Below, piece by piece: positions 9,050 to 17,892 of a stretch of DNA of 64,000 nucleotides. Origin of the DNA: an uncultured Cohaesibacter sp. (GTDB taxonomy: Bacteria; Pseudomonadota; Alphaproteobacteria; Rhizobiales; Cohaesibacteraceae). The position numbers and the translations under genes were made by a program. Each line of letters opens with the position of its first letter. The stretch's first letter is position 1. The notes below the pieces were generated by a model. That model ran no database searches and was not told the origin of the DNA. It was given only the letters and a program-made list of their open reading frames with translations. Location: the NCBI RefSeq assembly GCF_963678225.1, contig NZ_OY782763.1, positions 682,001-746,000 on the forward strand, written 5' to 3'.

Positions 9050-10900
9050 CTAGTAGACCCTTTCGCCATTATTATCTTGTGCTTCAATGGCTTTTTTAGC
9101 AAACATCTCAGCGCCTTCGTCGTCATCTATTCTACGACACAATTCACTTGCTTTGCGATATGTTGAAGGTCGCCGGTCTCCACTGAAAATAGCTTTTTCA
9201 ACTAGCCACAACGCATCCTCCTCCAAGGCTCCCATTCCTAACAAAATATTAGCCTTAACTAGGCAAGCACTAGACCGATTTTCATCTTGGAATAGCACTT
9301 CTTCAATAACCCTAAGAGCAGCATTATACTCTCCGCTCTCTGACAATAAGTTCGCTAGATGCTCAGTGTGATTTTTTCGACTCTCTTCAGTATTATTCTT
9401 CGCCTCAATGGCCTTCTTTGCAAAAAAAACAGAGCTTTTCGTATCACCCAGACGCTTGCAAATATTGCTTGCTTGACGGAAAGTTGAATGGCGATCATCA
9501 CCAAGTTCAATGGCTCTCAAAACCAGATTTTTTGCTTCTTCTACTTTCTGACGCGCCAATAAGATATTAGCCTTAATGATGTGGGCGGAAAACCGATCTG
9601 GAGCCAGAAACAAAACACTGTCGACTTTTTCAAGAGCGATGTCTAAATCACCCGTCCGCCCCAGCATATTCGCTAAATGCTCTAGGTGGCTGATACGGCT
9701 TATATCGGTGTTGTCTTTGGCCTCAAGTGCCTTCTTCGCATATACGACAGAACCTTCAAAATCACGCATGCGGCTACATAAATTACTAGCTAGACGGTAA
9801 GTTGAATGACGATCATCACCATACTCAATGGCTTCCAGAACCAAGCTTTTGGCCTTTTTCAAATTTTGCATTGCCAATAAAATATTGGCTTTTATAATAT
9901 AAGCAGTAAAGCGATCAGGGTTCTGATCCAATACACTATCAATCTTCTCAAGCGCAGCCTTCAAATCACCTGTCAACCTCAACATATTTGCGAGGTGCTC
10001 CATGTGGTTGCTAAGGCTTATAGCATTATTATCGTTGGCCTCAACTGCTTTCAACGCATATCGTACAGCACTGTCAAATTCTCCGAAGTAGCTATGTATA
10101 TTACTTGCTTGACGATATGTCGAATGCCGTTCGTCACCCAGGTCTATTGCTTTCAAAACGAGGGTTTTAGCCAATTTCTTTTTATTTCTTTTCATTGCCT
10201 CAGCGGCAAGTGTTTTGATATAAGTTATATTATTGCGCTTATCTATAGTCGGGATAGCGCATCTGTCATGTGCAAATGAGACAAGTAGTTCTTTAAGCTT
10301 ACCAGCGTCATTGAAATAGTAGGTAGTTGGGTGTGAGCCAAAGTTAACTTTGTGCCCATACACTTTAGAATTTTTAAAATTATTGTAAATTAACTGAAAG
10401 TGCCTAGCGTCTAAATCATATGGATCATAGAATACATGTATCTCTCCATCAAATTGGCAGGAGGAATCCATTGTATATTTCCATACAATCTTGTTGTCGC
10501 AATATTTCCACCGTCTATCGAAATGTTCACTTATTGTATACTGTGGACTCAGCGCAAGTACCGATTTGAAATTCAAAATTTCAGCATATAGTATAGCACC
10601 AAATCCCCCCATAGAGGATCCATAACCTTTTACAACCGAGTAATTTTCATCTAAGTATTTTTTTAATTTTTCCAGCCCAATTGGGTAAATATTCTGATGC
10701 CAATCATCACAGTTAGTTTGAACGCATACAACATCAAAGCCCTCTCGAAGCAGAGGATCTGTGCCACCTATTTTAGAATTCAATGCCCTCCCACTCCAAG
10801 ATGAGAAAATAACGAAACAAACACTCGATTTAGTATGTTTGTCAGCAAAAAAAGCAGTAATAGATGACCGCTCATCCATGTAAATAGATAATGCATCCAT
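9050..10900 (-). CDS. Alpha/beta-hydrolase-like domain fused to a TPR array
   Basis: 616 residues. The N-terminal ~215 residues look like an alpha/beta hydrolase: a GYGSSMGGFGA nucleophile elbow (Ser near residue 95), followed by VLALSPQYT, an Asp-rich YDPYDLDARH and a late SHPTTYYF histidine. From about residue 225 to the end are degenerate tetratricopeptide repeats of about 34 residues. Each full cycle repeats the phrase (L/A)xxAIxxGDDRHSTYRxAS. TPRs bind protein partners; the hydrolase may act on glycan or acyl chains, but this is inference. AT-rich, cytoplasmic, monocistronic and transcribed away from the other cargo genes only by strand order. A broken copy of the repeats lies just downstream. 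Confidence 0.65.
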   Translation of the reverse strand: MDALSIYMDERSSITAFFADKHTKSSVCFVIFSSWSGRALNSKIGGTDPLLREGFDVVCVQTNCDDWHQNIYPIGLEKLKKYLDENYSVVKGYGSSMGGFGAILYAEILNFKSVLALSPQYTISEHFDRRWKYCDNKIVWKYTMDSSCQFDGEIHVFYDPYDLDARHFQLIYNNFKNSKVYGHKVNFGSHPTTYYFNDAGKLKELLVSFAHDRCAIPTIDKRNNITYIKTLAAEAMKRNKKKLAKTLVLKAIDLGDERHSTYRQASNIHSYFGEFDSAVRYALKAVEANDNNAISLSNHMEHLANMLRLTGDLKAALEKIDSVLDQNPDRFTAYIIKANILLAMQNLKKAKSLVLEAIEYGDDRHSTYRLASNLCSRMRDFEGSVVYAKKALEAKDNTDISRISHLEHLANMLGRTGDLDIALEKVDSVLFLAPDRFSAHIIKANILLARQKVEEAKNLVLRAIELGDDRHSTFRQASNICKRLGDTKSSVFFAKKAIEAKNNTEESRKNHTEHLANLLSESGEYNAALRVIEEVLFQDENRSSACLVKANILLGMGALEEDALWLVEKAIFSGDRRPSTYRKASELCRRIDDDEGAEMFAKKAIEAQDNNGERVY

Positions 10901-11072
10901 GACTAAGCGCCTTTATGCCCTTTTTCTTGTTACTTTTAAAGATGAAGACCTTATGCTTAAAATCTTATTCAAGATTTCATTCGGAATTACCAACATAAAA
11001 TTTCGGACACTATTTTAATTGGCATCTGAACATCTGCACATTAAAAAACTAGAGCTGACGCGCATTTACAAG

Positions 11073-12218
11073 TCAAGCTCTTCGGTCAAAAACAAAAGCT
11101 TCCATTTCAGAAACGTTGACGCTAATGACGTCTTCAGGCAGGAACAACAACAATCCGAATGTGTGTTTTAACCTGTCATCGGCCAAAATTGGAGAAAGAT
11201 CGAGCATTACAGTTTGTTCATCGGGTTTCGTTTGCAAATTCAAAGGCTCGCGTAAAATGGTGTCGTTCCATTCAAAATTCTCATCATATTCACGCAAAAC
11301 CAACAATGCACTTGCTTCTTTAATATTTTTGGAGAAGAGCGTACTTCCTTCCATCCTAACTATTGCTAATATACTGCCGGTATTTGTGATATCTTCGAAT
11401 CTAAACTCGAAGTTTCGCCATTCAGCTTCTTGCATATTCTCGAAAGTAAATTCGAGTTCTAACGCGGTTTTCTGCACGTTGACAGAACGATCATCAGCCG
11501 TTTCAAAATCAACAAAAACCCCATCAGAAATCATCTCATGGTGAGTAATTCGCTTCTCCACAACATCAGTTTTGCCAGAAAGAATTGCATAATTGTGTTT
11601 TACAAGACTGCCTTCTTTCTGGGTAGCTTCGCGCAATGTCATTAAATCTGCAGCGTTGTATATGACTTCCTGCCTATCGAGCCCTGAAATGCTATAACCG
11701 TATAGTTCGAGTTTAACATCCCGTGCCTCAATAAAAAAGATAACGACCGCCCGATCGATAGATTCTAGCCCAGTAGAACGGATATCAGCTAACGAGATTG
11801 GAAAAGTCTGTCTCACACGGTTGCGTTTGATTTCTATTTGAAGCGAACTAATATCTTCGCTTCGCCCATCCTGATAGAATAGCCGCAAATTTGCATGGCA
11901 GCTCACAGATTGTGGACTTGCAATGTCAAGATAAGGCACCACCTGACCAAGTTTTTCAATATCCGCGCAATTAATTGGACACTCTATCGAGTACCACCTC
12001 GCGCCACCTAAAGAAAAAGGCTTCAGAACATAATGAGGAGACCCTACGATAGGGTTCACCGCGCTAAGTTCGACGCCACCACCACTCGATGGATCGAAAT
12101 TGATAAGAAGATTGTTATCAATCCTAAACGAACGATCATATTTTCTAGGAGTTCTGCAGATATCGGAAAACTCCGGAGTTTTAGGGTCGATTTGAAAGCT
12201 TCCTATAGATCTCAACAT
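11073..12218 (-). CDS. Unknown beta-rich protein of the polysaccharide cargo
   Basis: 381 residues, no recognised family. The sequence is a succession of beta-strands with an all-beta look in two halves (about 60-180 and 225-375), for example RWYSIECPINCADIEKLG and WRNFEFRFEDITNTGSI. No signal peptide or TM helix is seen. It lies 49 bp downstream of the bifunctional glycosyltransferase on the same strand, so it may be cotranscribed. A carbohydrate-binding or accessory role is possible by association only. Confidence 0.6.
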   Translation of the reverse strand: MLRSIGSFQIDPKTPEFSDICRTPRKYDRSFRIDNNLLINFDPSSGGGVELSAVNPIVGSPHYVLKPFSLGGARWYSIECPINCADIEKLGQVVPYLDIASPQSVSCHANLRLFYQDGRSEDISSLQIEIKRNRVRQTFPISLADIRSTGLESIDRAVVIFFIEARDVKLELYGYSISGLDRQEVIYNAADLMTLREATQKEGSLVKHNYAILSGKTDVVEKRITHHEMISDGVFVDFETADDRSVNVQKTALELEFTFENMQEAEWRNFEFRFEDITNTGSILAIVRMEGSTLFSKNIKEASALLVLREYDENFEWNDTILREPLNLQTKPDEQTVMLDLSPILADDRLKHTFGLLLFLPEDVISVNVSEMEAFVFDRRA

Positions 12219-12267
12219 TAGCTCAATCTTTTTTGTCTGGTTGCGGATGGAAAACAGAACCGAATTG

Positions 12268-14388
12268 CTATTTTCGGAAGGCGCTTTCTTTGCCTGCTAC
12301 ATGGTAAAAATTATTTGGGCCATTGACGTTAAGGAAAGCAGCAATCTCAGCTCCCCAACGACCGTAAAGCTCGCGATGCTTTCTCGTAATCATTTCATAA
12401 TTGATATCCCAAATCCCTCCGGTCGATCGAAATATGGAATTAGGACGGATGCGATATTGAAACAGCGGTTCAGGTATCATAATGCCACGATGCCCCCCTG
12501 CCAGAAGCGATATAACACCAGCCCAGTCGTCCAAAAACATACGCAAATCTGGATCATGCCATCCATCACGCTCAAACGCAGCGCGTTTATAGACGAGAGA
12601 CTGACAATTGGTCTGATTCATGATCAACTGAATAGGGGGTTCCGCATTCCAAGTTGCCCAGTGCCGAATGCGACCATGTGTATTGTAGTCTTCAATCCAA
12701 GCTCCGCAGAAGGAAACATTGTCGTACGTTTCAAGAACCCGAAGTGCTTTTTCATAATAACAAGAACGAATGAGATCATCAGCATCCAACAAAGAAACGT
12801 AACGACCTTTTGCTTCCCTGACACCAGTATTACGGGCATTTGCCACTCCCCCATTAGGAATGGTAACGATGCGCAGTTGGCTTTCATCTAAACCATGGTC
12901 CTGGTTTAGAGTTTCGAGCTTAGAGACAGAAAGAGGATCCGTTGAACCATCATTGACTAAAACGATCTCAATGTCTTTAACAGTCGAGTTCTTAACACTG
13001 ACCAGAGTTTCATCGATGAATGCCCCCATATTAAAATATGGGATTACGACAGAAAGCTCTGGCTGGCCATGTTCTCGGGCTTCCGCCTTAAAGACACAAT
13101 CCGTTTCAGGAGGAGAAAGAAATGGGTAGGAGCGTGCTTCTGTCTCATCTCGAGATTTCCACTCTCGAACAATTTGCTCTTTCTTCGCAAAAAACTCGCC
13201 AACGTCACAAGCCTCGACGATTTTAGCACGGGCATTACCGGACATATCTGCACGCTCTTCTGCAGAGAGTTCCATAGCTTGCTTAAGCACTTCTGCAAAT
13301 TCGTTCGGATTTTGCACATCAGTCAGGAGGATTTCCCGTCCATGCTCGGCAATCTCTTTGATCCCCCCATTCTGCCCGGCGACACAAACAATTCCATCAC
13401 TCATGGCTTCCAGCAAGCTGTAGGGAAAGTTATCAAATAAAGATGGATGGACTTGTGCATATGCTGTCCGAGCGCTCTCCGCGATAACTTCACGCGGTTG
13501 CTTTCCCATAAGTTTAATCAAACCAAGATCAAAGTATTTTGCGTAGCGTTTTTTTAGGTATTTGGAGTAATCATCCCCTGTTGCTCCATGAATGGTGTCG
13601 TCTCCGAAAATATGGAAGGACACATCACAACCACTATCCCAAAGAACCTTAAACGCCTTAATCGCATTTTCCGCACCCTTCCAATGCGTAAGGCGTGACG
13701 CCATGTAGAAATGGTCACGCGGCATATCCGCATCTGGCATCGGTATGTTAGATACAGGATAAGGATTATGAACCACATGGTGTGGAGCGAGTTGTGCTCC
13801 GGTTACTGCAAGTTCGCGTTGAATAACTTCTAAGATAGCTTGCGAACAACCTATAACGATGTCCGCACCAGCAAGAGCCTGAAACTCCATTTGCCCACTC
13901 CAATAGTTTGGCAAAATGAAGTTTGGCAACAAGTTCCACATATCGATCAAACGCGTAGGTGTATGTGCTGTGACAAGAATGGGCACGTCTGCCAAAGAAG
14001 AGTTCAATGCTAGCTTTTGTTGAATAGTTAAAGCCCCAATACCAAAGCCATCACAAAATTCAACATAATCAGGTTTTTGAGAATCGATAGCACCAGTATT
14101 GATTTGCATCATAATTAGGTCAGCGAATCTCTCAAACATTCTGGATACACCGACCCAGTAGCCGATATCTTTGGTTTCCGCGAAGCGAAGAGGGTTGAGA
14201 GTAATAAGCTGTACATTTTTATGAAGATATCGACGTGTCATAAGACCTGACTGTGATGTCGACAGACAAAAGACAATTAGTTCGTCATTCGGACGATCTG
14301 CATAGCCTTCCGTGACGATCCTCATATACGTGCTTAACCCCCCACCAAATTCTGGCGGATACTCAAATGTAAAATACCATGCATTCAT
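12268..14388 (-). CDS. Double-domain glycosyltransferase (GT4 + GT2)
   Basis: 706 residues. Residues 1-410 form a GT-B (GT4) domain: an N-terminal FEYPPEFGGGLSTYM glycine-rich acceptor loop and a DNFPYSLLEAMSDG nucleotide-sugar motif near residue 330. Residues 440-640 form a GT-A (GT2) domain: ELSVVIPYFNMGAFI, VLVNDGSTD and a DxD-like LLDADDLI near residue 532. Such fusions add two successive sugars to a lipid-linked oligosaccharide or capsule unit in the cytoplasm. It is flanked by a sulfotransferase gene upstream and an unknown beta protein downstream on the same strand, so this looks like a small glycan-decoration operon. Confidence 0.85.
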   Translation of the reverse strand: MNAWYFTFEYPPEFGGGLSTYMRIVTEGYADRPNDELIVFCLSTSQSGLMTRRYLHKNVQLITLNPLRFAETKDIGYWVGVSRMFERFADLIMMQINTGAIDSQKPDYVEFCDGFGIGALTIQQKLALNSSLADVPILVTAHTPTRLIDMWNLLPNFILPNYWSGQMEFQALAGADIVIGCSQAILEVIQRELAVTGAQLAPHHVVHNPYPVSNIPMPDADMPRDHFYMASRLTHWKGAENAIKAFKVLWDSGCDVSFHIFGDDTIHGATGDDYSKYLKKRYAKYFDLGLIKLMGKQPREVIAESARTAYAQVHPSLFDNFPYSLLEAMSDGIVCVAGQNGGIKEIAEHGREILLTDVQNPNEFAEVLKQAMELSAEERADMSGNARAKIVEACDVGEFFAKKEQIVREWKSRDETEARSYPFLSPPETDCVFKAEAREHGQPELSVVIPYFNMGAFIDETLVSVKNSTVKDIEIVLVNDGSTDPLSVSKLETLNQDHGLDESQLRIVTIPNGGVANARNTGVREAKGRYVSLLDADDLIRSCYYEKALRVLETYDNVSFCGAWIEDYNTHGRIRHWATWNAEPPIQLIMNQTNCQSLVYKRAAFERDGWHDPDLRMFLDDWAGVISLLAGGHRGIMIPEPLFQYRIRPNSIFRSTGGIWDINYEMITRKHRELYGRWGAEIAAFLNVNGPNNFYHVAGKESAFRK

Positions 14389-14446
14389 AATTCTACTCTT
14401 GTAATCAGATCCGCCCTATCAGCACGAGCAGCTCAAGCCAACATCG

Positions 14447-15415
14447 TTAAGAAGGAAATTCTTTATAATAATAATTAAAGCGATCAATATTATCTCTTTG
14501 TTGTATTGCATTACGTACGATAATGAAATCGATCAATCTATGAGGCATTTTATTCCACAATGATTGCCGGCTAATTCTATCTATTACAGCTTCAGTTTCC
14601 AGTGGTGTTAGCTTTTGAGGTCCTTCCTCAAAAAAATCTTTTAGATATTGAATAGGTCTGCCATCATCCAAAAAGTCCAGAAAGAAACTTCGGCATTCTG
14701 GCACACTGATTTCTTTGATCGGTTTTTCTGATTCCGGGCTATAATTGAAAAAATCATAGTCCTGTTCGTATAGCAGATCGATCATGCCAAATGCTTCATC
14801 ATCAAACAAAGCAGCATTAACCTTAGCTGACGTTGAGTGGCTCTGACGATCCACCACCGAGAGCGTGAAATCTGAAAAACTCAATTTAGTATCATTCCTA
14901 TCTAGACTCTCCAGATGAAATACTTTTGTAAATGGAAGCGCCCCCCAAAATAGATTTGTATGTTGGCAAGCCACATGCGGATCCAAGTCCTGTTTTGAAG
15001 AGTTAACGAGTCTTTCCAAGATAGGTTTAGGTTCATACACTTTGTTCGGATCTAAACTTAAAAAATCAGAAATTAGGTTCCATACAGATTGATCTCTTCC
15101 TTCAAACATTTTGTCAAAATACGCGGAGACAAAGCGTTTGCGAGGGTGCCTAACAACAGAAAAAGTGTTTTTAGCCGGTTTTTTTAAAAGCTTTACAATA
15201 TCAGAATATTGACGAACGAAAGGCGTCTCTCTTCGATCATGAATCCGGTTTATGCTTTCCAAAACTTCTGGCCTATACTCTCGAATTAGAGACCATTTAA
15301 TGTTTGAACATGCCACCTTCGGGTTTTCGATATATACTAAATCTGACCCGTCAATGTAGTGCGTAGCACGGGAAATACGCTCAAAAATCGTTCGCTTATG
15401 CATGTCAAAATCCAA
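14447..15415 (-). CDS. Carbohydrate sulfotransferase (Sulfotransfer_2-like)
   Basis: 322 residues. Two PAPS-binding motifs are visible: ENPKVACSNIKWSL (residues 30-43), matching the 5'-phosphosulfate loop of the HNK-1/carbohydrate sulfotransferase family, and FSVVRHPRKRFVSAYFDK (about 87-104), matching the 3'-phosphate-binding motif. The enzyme would transfer sulfate from PAPS to a sugar hydroxyl. No membrane anchor is seen, unlike eukaryotic relatives. It is the first gene of the leftward cargo operon (sulfotransferase, glycosyltransferase, unknown), which suggests that the lysogen sulfates a surface glycan. A host sulfate uptake locus begins at 62.6 kb, but the two are not physically linked. 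Confidence 0.8.
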   Translation of the reverse strand: MDFDMHKRTIFERISRATHYIDGSDLVYIENPKVACSNIKWSLIREYRPEVLESINRIHDRRETPFVRQYSDIVKLLKKPAKNTFSVVRHPRKRFVSAYFDKMFEGRDQSVWNLISDFLSLDPNKVYEPKPILERLVNSSKQDLDPHVACQHTNLFWGALPFTKVFHLESLDRNDTKLSFSDFTLSVVDRQSHSTSAKVNAALFDDEAFGMIDLLYEQDYDFFNYSPESEKPIKEISVPECRSFFLDFLDDGRPIQYLKDFFEEGPQKLTPLETEAVIDRISRQSLWNKMPHRLIDFIIVRNAIQQRDNIDRFNYYYKEFPS

Positions 15416-15560
15416 ATCGACTCGTTCAAAGCACTAGTATATCAAACGTGTGAATTGTGCAATATGGCGTCCTATCTGCCAGATATAAATGTCTAATTGA
15501 TAAACTCACCTCGAAACACATTCGAGAATAGGAAAAAATCAGCTTTGTAAGGCAACTCAC

Positions 15561-15593
15561 AAAAAAATCGCCCGCCAGATTGCTCCAGCGGGC
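15561..15593 (-). terminator. Terminator of the phage late operon
   Basis: On the minus strand, a GCCCGC ... GCGGGC stem with a 12-nt loop is followed by GATTTTTTT. It lies just after the last lysis gene and separates the phage late operon from the cargo genes. Confidence 0.85.
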
Positions 15594-15600
15594 ACACCTT

Positions 15601-15903
15601 CTATTTCCCTGCGCCCTTGAAGCGCGCGAGGATCTGGCCGGGGTCTTTGCTGATGCGCAACACCCACTTGACCAGATTGTTACCAGAGAGCGCCAGCCCA
15701 CCGGCCACCACATTAACCCACCCTGCCCCAAGCTCAAGATAGGAGAGCAGCGGATCCGTGCAGACGGCTGCCACAAACAGGCCTGAGCCGAAGGCAAGCA
15801 GCCGCTGCAGCTTGGAGAGGTCGGACGCAAAAAGGGCGCTCATCAGAGCGCCCGCAGCCATAGCCAGATATTTGCTTGAAAGGCTATCGAGAAATTCCTG
15901 CAC
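15601..15903 (-). CDS. Small membrane protein, probable holin
   Basis: 100 residues from a GTG start at 15903, chosen because GGGAGG lies 5 nt upstream; a longer ATG frame to 15957 overlaps the nuclease gene by more. Two or three hydrophobic stretches (YLAMAAGALMSALFA, LLAFGSGLFVAAVC, VNVVAGGLALSGNNLVKWVL) and a charged C-terminus (KDPGQILARFKGAGK) fit a holin or holin-like protein. It is the last gene of the lysis block, right before the terminator. The exact holin family is not recognised. Confidence 0.65.
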   Translation of the reverse strand: MQEFLDSLSSKYLAMAAGALMSALFASDLSKLQRLLAFGSGLFVAAVCTDPLLSYLELGAGWVNVVAGGLALSGNNLVKWVLRISKDPGQILARFKGAGK

Positions 15904-16543
15904 GCTTGCCTCCCTCAATCGGAGCGCACCACCAGGCATCCTTTGTGCCACCTTCATAGGGCACCGCGAGATTTTCCCTGATCAGCCGGTCACCGAGTGA
16001 TTCCATCTCGATGATGCCGCCATCGCCAACCACCGGATAGGAAAGCGTAGCCACCACCCGCTGGGCATATTTGCCCGCCTTCAGCCCGCGCAACACAACC
16101 CAATCGCCGGCATGCAGCAAACCGCGCTGCTTGCTGATCTCGCCATTGTCGCGCAGCGCCTTGCATTTGGAGCGCTTGAGCTTGTCGGTTCCAGCCACAA
16201 AGGCCGTGGCAGCACAACCAAGTCGGTTTTCCTGTAGCTTGATCGCTTCGGGCACCTCCTGCCCCAGAGCCTTGTAGTGCATTGTGCAGCCGGAGCCGCT
16301 TTTTTCCGGCGTATCCACCCCGCTGATCCGCACCGAAATATTGCTGATGATCACATCCGGCCATGGCTCGGCATTGACCACCACCGTGTCAGCATCGATC
16401 ACCCGCACCACCTCGGCCGGCACCTGCCCTTTTGCTTTGAGCAATCGCTCACGATCCGCCTGTGTGGCCGCATTCACATAGCCCTGAAAACACAGCGCCG
16501 CCAAAGCAACGCCCAAGCACGCCAGCATGAGTTTTCGCATCAT
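15884..16543 (-). CDS. Exported thermonuclease-like (SNase) protein
   Basis: 219 residues from the ATG at 16543, which overlaps the spanin stop codon (a longer start at 16567 is possible). A signal peptide MMRKLMLACLGVALAALCFQ precedes an SNase/OB-fold core: AEVVRVIDADTVVVN (catalytic-type Asp pair), VRISGVDTPE, and a late DRLIRENLAVPYEGG segment. SNase proteins are calcium-dependent nucleases that cut DNA and RNA. Its position within the phage lysis block, between spanin-like and holin-like genes, is unusual. It may degrade host or competitor DNA in the periplasm during lysis. Retention of the arginine that follows the first motif could not be confirmed by eye, so activity is not certain. 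Confidence 0.75.
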   Translation of the reverse strand: MMRKLMLACLGVALAALCFQGYVNAATQADRERLLKAKGQVPAEVVRVIDADTVVVNAEPWPDVIISNISVRISGVDTPEKSGSGCTMHYKALGQEVPEAIKLQENRLGCAATAFVAGTDKLKRSKCKALRDNGEISKQRGLLHAGDWVVLRGLKAGKYAQRVVATLSYPVVGDGGIIEMESLGDRLIRENLAVPYEGGTKDAWWCAPIEGGKRAGISR

Positions 16544-16836
16544 TTTTCCTGCCTCATAAGTTGGCAAGCCGTCTGCCCATCATTGATCGCACAGATCTGT
16601 TGCCGCAAGAGTTTCAAATCCGCCACACAAACGCGCAGCGCGCTGTCCGGCGATGTGGCCTGCAGCTCGCCAATCAGACGACCGACGAACCGTTTGTCAT
16701 AGGTTTTGAGAGTTGGCAACGGCCAGTTGGTCCAGTCGGAGCCAAAGGCATCAGAAGTGACCGAAAGGCTAGAGCCCCTCGTTGCGCAGCCGCTCAAGCA
16801 AGTCATCAGCACCAGGATCATTAATGGCGATTTCAT
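16540..16836 (-). CDS. Rz1-like outer-membrane spanin lipoprotein
   Basis: 98 residues. The N-terminus MKSPLMILVLMTCLSGCATRG has a lipobox (LSGC), so the mature protein should be lipid-anchored in the outer membrane. Its start lies inside the preceding Rz-like gene in another frame (68-bp overlap), the classic nested Rz/Rz1 arrangement. Two more cysteines (RVCVAD, RQQICAI) occur near the C-terminus. It would fuse inner and outer membranes with the Rz-like partner at the last step of lysis. Confidence 0.65.
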   Translation of the reverse strand: MKSPLMILVLMTCLSGCATRGSSLSVTSDAFGSDWTNWPLPTLKTYDKRFVGRLIGELQATSPDSALRVCVADLKLLRQQICAINDGQTACQLMRQEK

Positions 16837-17023
16837 TGGCCCTGCCCTCCGCGTCTCGCGCCCGCTCTTCCAGCCCGCGCTCAGTCTTTACCCTGTCTGC
16901 CTCAGCCGCCCGCTTGCGGAGCTGACGCGATTCCAGCCACCGCCTGAGAGAGGTCAACAGGAGCGGAAGGATAGCCCGAAGGAACTGCAGCAGAAGCGCT
17001 TGCAAAGTCGCCATTGTCATCAC
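16769..17023 (-). CDS. Rz-like inner-membrane spanin candidate
   Basis: 84 residues with a hydrophobic N-terminus (LQALLLQFLRAILPLLLTSL) followed by a highly charged coiled-coil-like helix (RRWLESRQLRKRAAEADRV and on). This is the layout of an i-spanin, though shorter than lambda Rz. It overlaps the lipoprotein gene downstream and the LLH-holin-like gene upstream. Start is a GTG at 17023; the internal ATG three codons later is an alternative. Confidence 0.55.
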   Translation of the reverse strand: MMTMATLQALLLQFLRAILPLLLTSLRRWLESRQLRKRAAEADRVKTERGLEERARDAEGRANEIAINDPGADDLLERLRNEGL

Positions 17024-17507
17024 CCGTCAATTTATCGATCTGGTCTGCGATCCGCCCCAGCACCATCGCCCGGACGCCCTCTTCATCGAGCCCGAAATAC
17101 TTGACCGCATCCGGCGCTTTCTCGATGACATAATTGGCAATAGCAGCGAGCACCGCTCGGCGCGTGTAGAGGGTCGGAGATCGAGCAGACGCAACAACCG
17201 ACAGCTGATTGATCCGCGACAGGATCACCTCGTTGAGGGCCTCGCGATGCTTGGCCTCGATCTGCACCCCGAAATACTGATGCGCCTTGCGCGAGAGCCA
17301 AGCCGTCGCAGCGGTCACCACCGCCATCAACGCCGCTTCAAGAAACGGCACCGCCGCCGATATCAGCGGCCCTGTATCAATCGCGTATGTCGACCCATCA
17401 GCAGCCAGAGCGAGAGAGGGGGCAAGCACCACGGCCACCCCCGCAAGAAACAGGCAGGCCACCGCGCTTATGCGCGGGCCTACCATCACAAGAAGCGATT
17501 TTCGCAT
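16902..17507 (-). CDS. Phage holin LLH-like membrane protein
   Basis: 201 residues. A signal-anchor or signal peptide (ISAVACLFLAGVAVVLAPSLALA) is followed by a second hydrophobic helix (ISAAVPFLEAALMAVVTAATAWL). Next comes an amphipathic helical region (AKHREALNEVILSRINQLS) and a flexible Ala/Ser/Pro tail. This order resembles the LL-H holin superfamily, whose members form lesions for endolysin release. Its 3' end overlaps the Rz-like gene by 122 bp in another frame. It is one of two holin-like genes in the block; the other may be an antiholin. Confidence 0.6.
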   Translation of the reverse strand: MRKSLLVMVGPRISAVACLFLAGVAVVLAPSLALAADGSTYAIDTGPLISAAVPFLEAALMAVVTAATAWLSRKAHQYFGVQIEAKHREALNEVILSRINQLSVVASARSPTLYTRRAVLAAIANYVIEKAPDAVKYFGLDEEGVRAMVLGRIADQIDKLTGDDNGDFASASAAVPSGYPSAPVDLSQAVAGIASAPQAGG

Positions 17508-17604
17508 TGAATTGTTTCCTATTGTGAGAGAAAAAATGTAGTTGATTGCATTCGAAACTATTCTTCCTTAGGTTGATGCTGCAGGCATCTTAGAGGAGTT
17601 ACAA

Positions 17605-17865
17605 ATGCTGTACGGAGACGGGAAATGCCCCAAATGCGAGAAAGACGTCACGCATTTGGAAATCAAGGATACTCATTGGGGAGAATCCGTTTCAGGACCC
17701 AAATACCCAACAATCCTTGGGTGCTGTCCTCACTGCAAAACAGTAATCACCGCATCAATTTCACCCGACTTTCTTACGGATCAGGTGGCGAGAAAAACTG
17801 CGATACTCATTCTGGGCGAAGACGAATTGGAAGCAAGACTTCAAGCAAGGGAAAGACCTTGGTAG
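17605..17865 (+). CDS. Zinc-ribbon-like moron protein
   Basis: 86 residues, opposite in direction to all surrounding lysis genes. It has two cysteine pairs, CPKC (residues 8-11) and CCPHC (about 41-45), which could bind one zinc ion. A good ribosome site (GAGGAG) precedes the ATG. Its placement between holin and endolysin genes on the other strand marks it as a lysogen-expressed insert ('moron'). Function unknown. Confidence 0.7.
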   Translation: MLYGDGKCPKCEKDVTHLEIKDTHWGESVSGPKYPTILGCCPHCKTVITASISPDFLTDQVARKTAILILGEDELEARLQARERPW

Positions 17866-17892
17866 TGTCTACTCTCTACCAAAGAGAGACTT

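Noticed and set aside
12241-12891. 216-codon + frame opposite the glycosyltransferase
   Set aside because: Lies antisense to the well-defined GT2 domain and has no plausible start or family.
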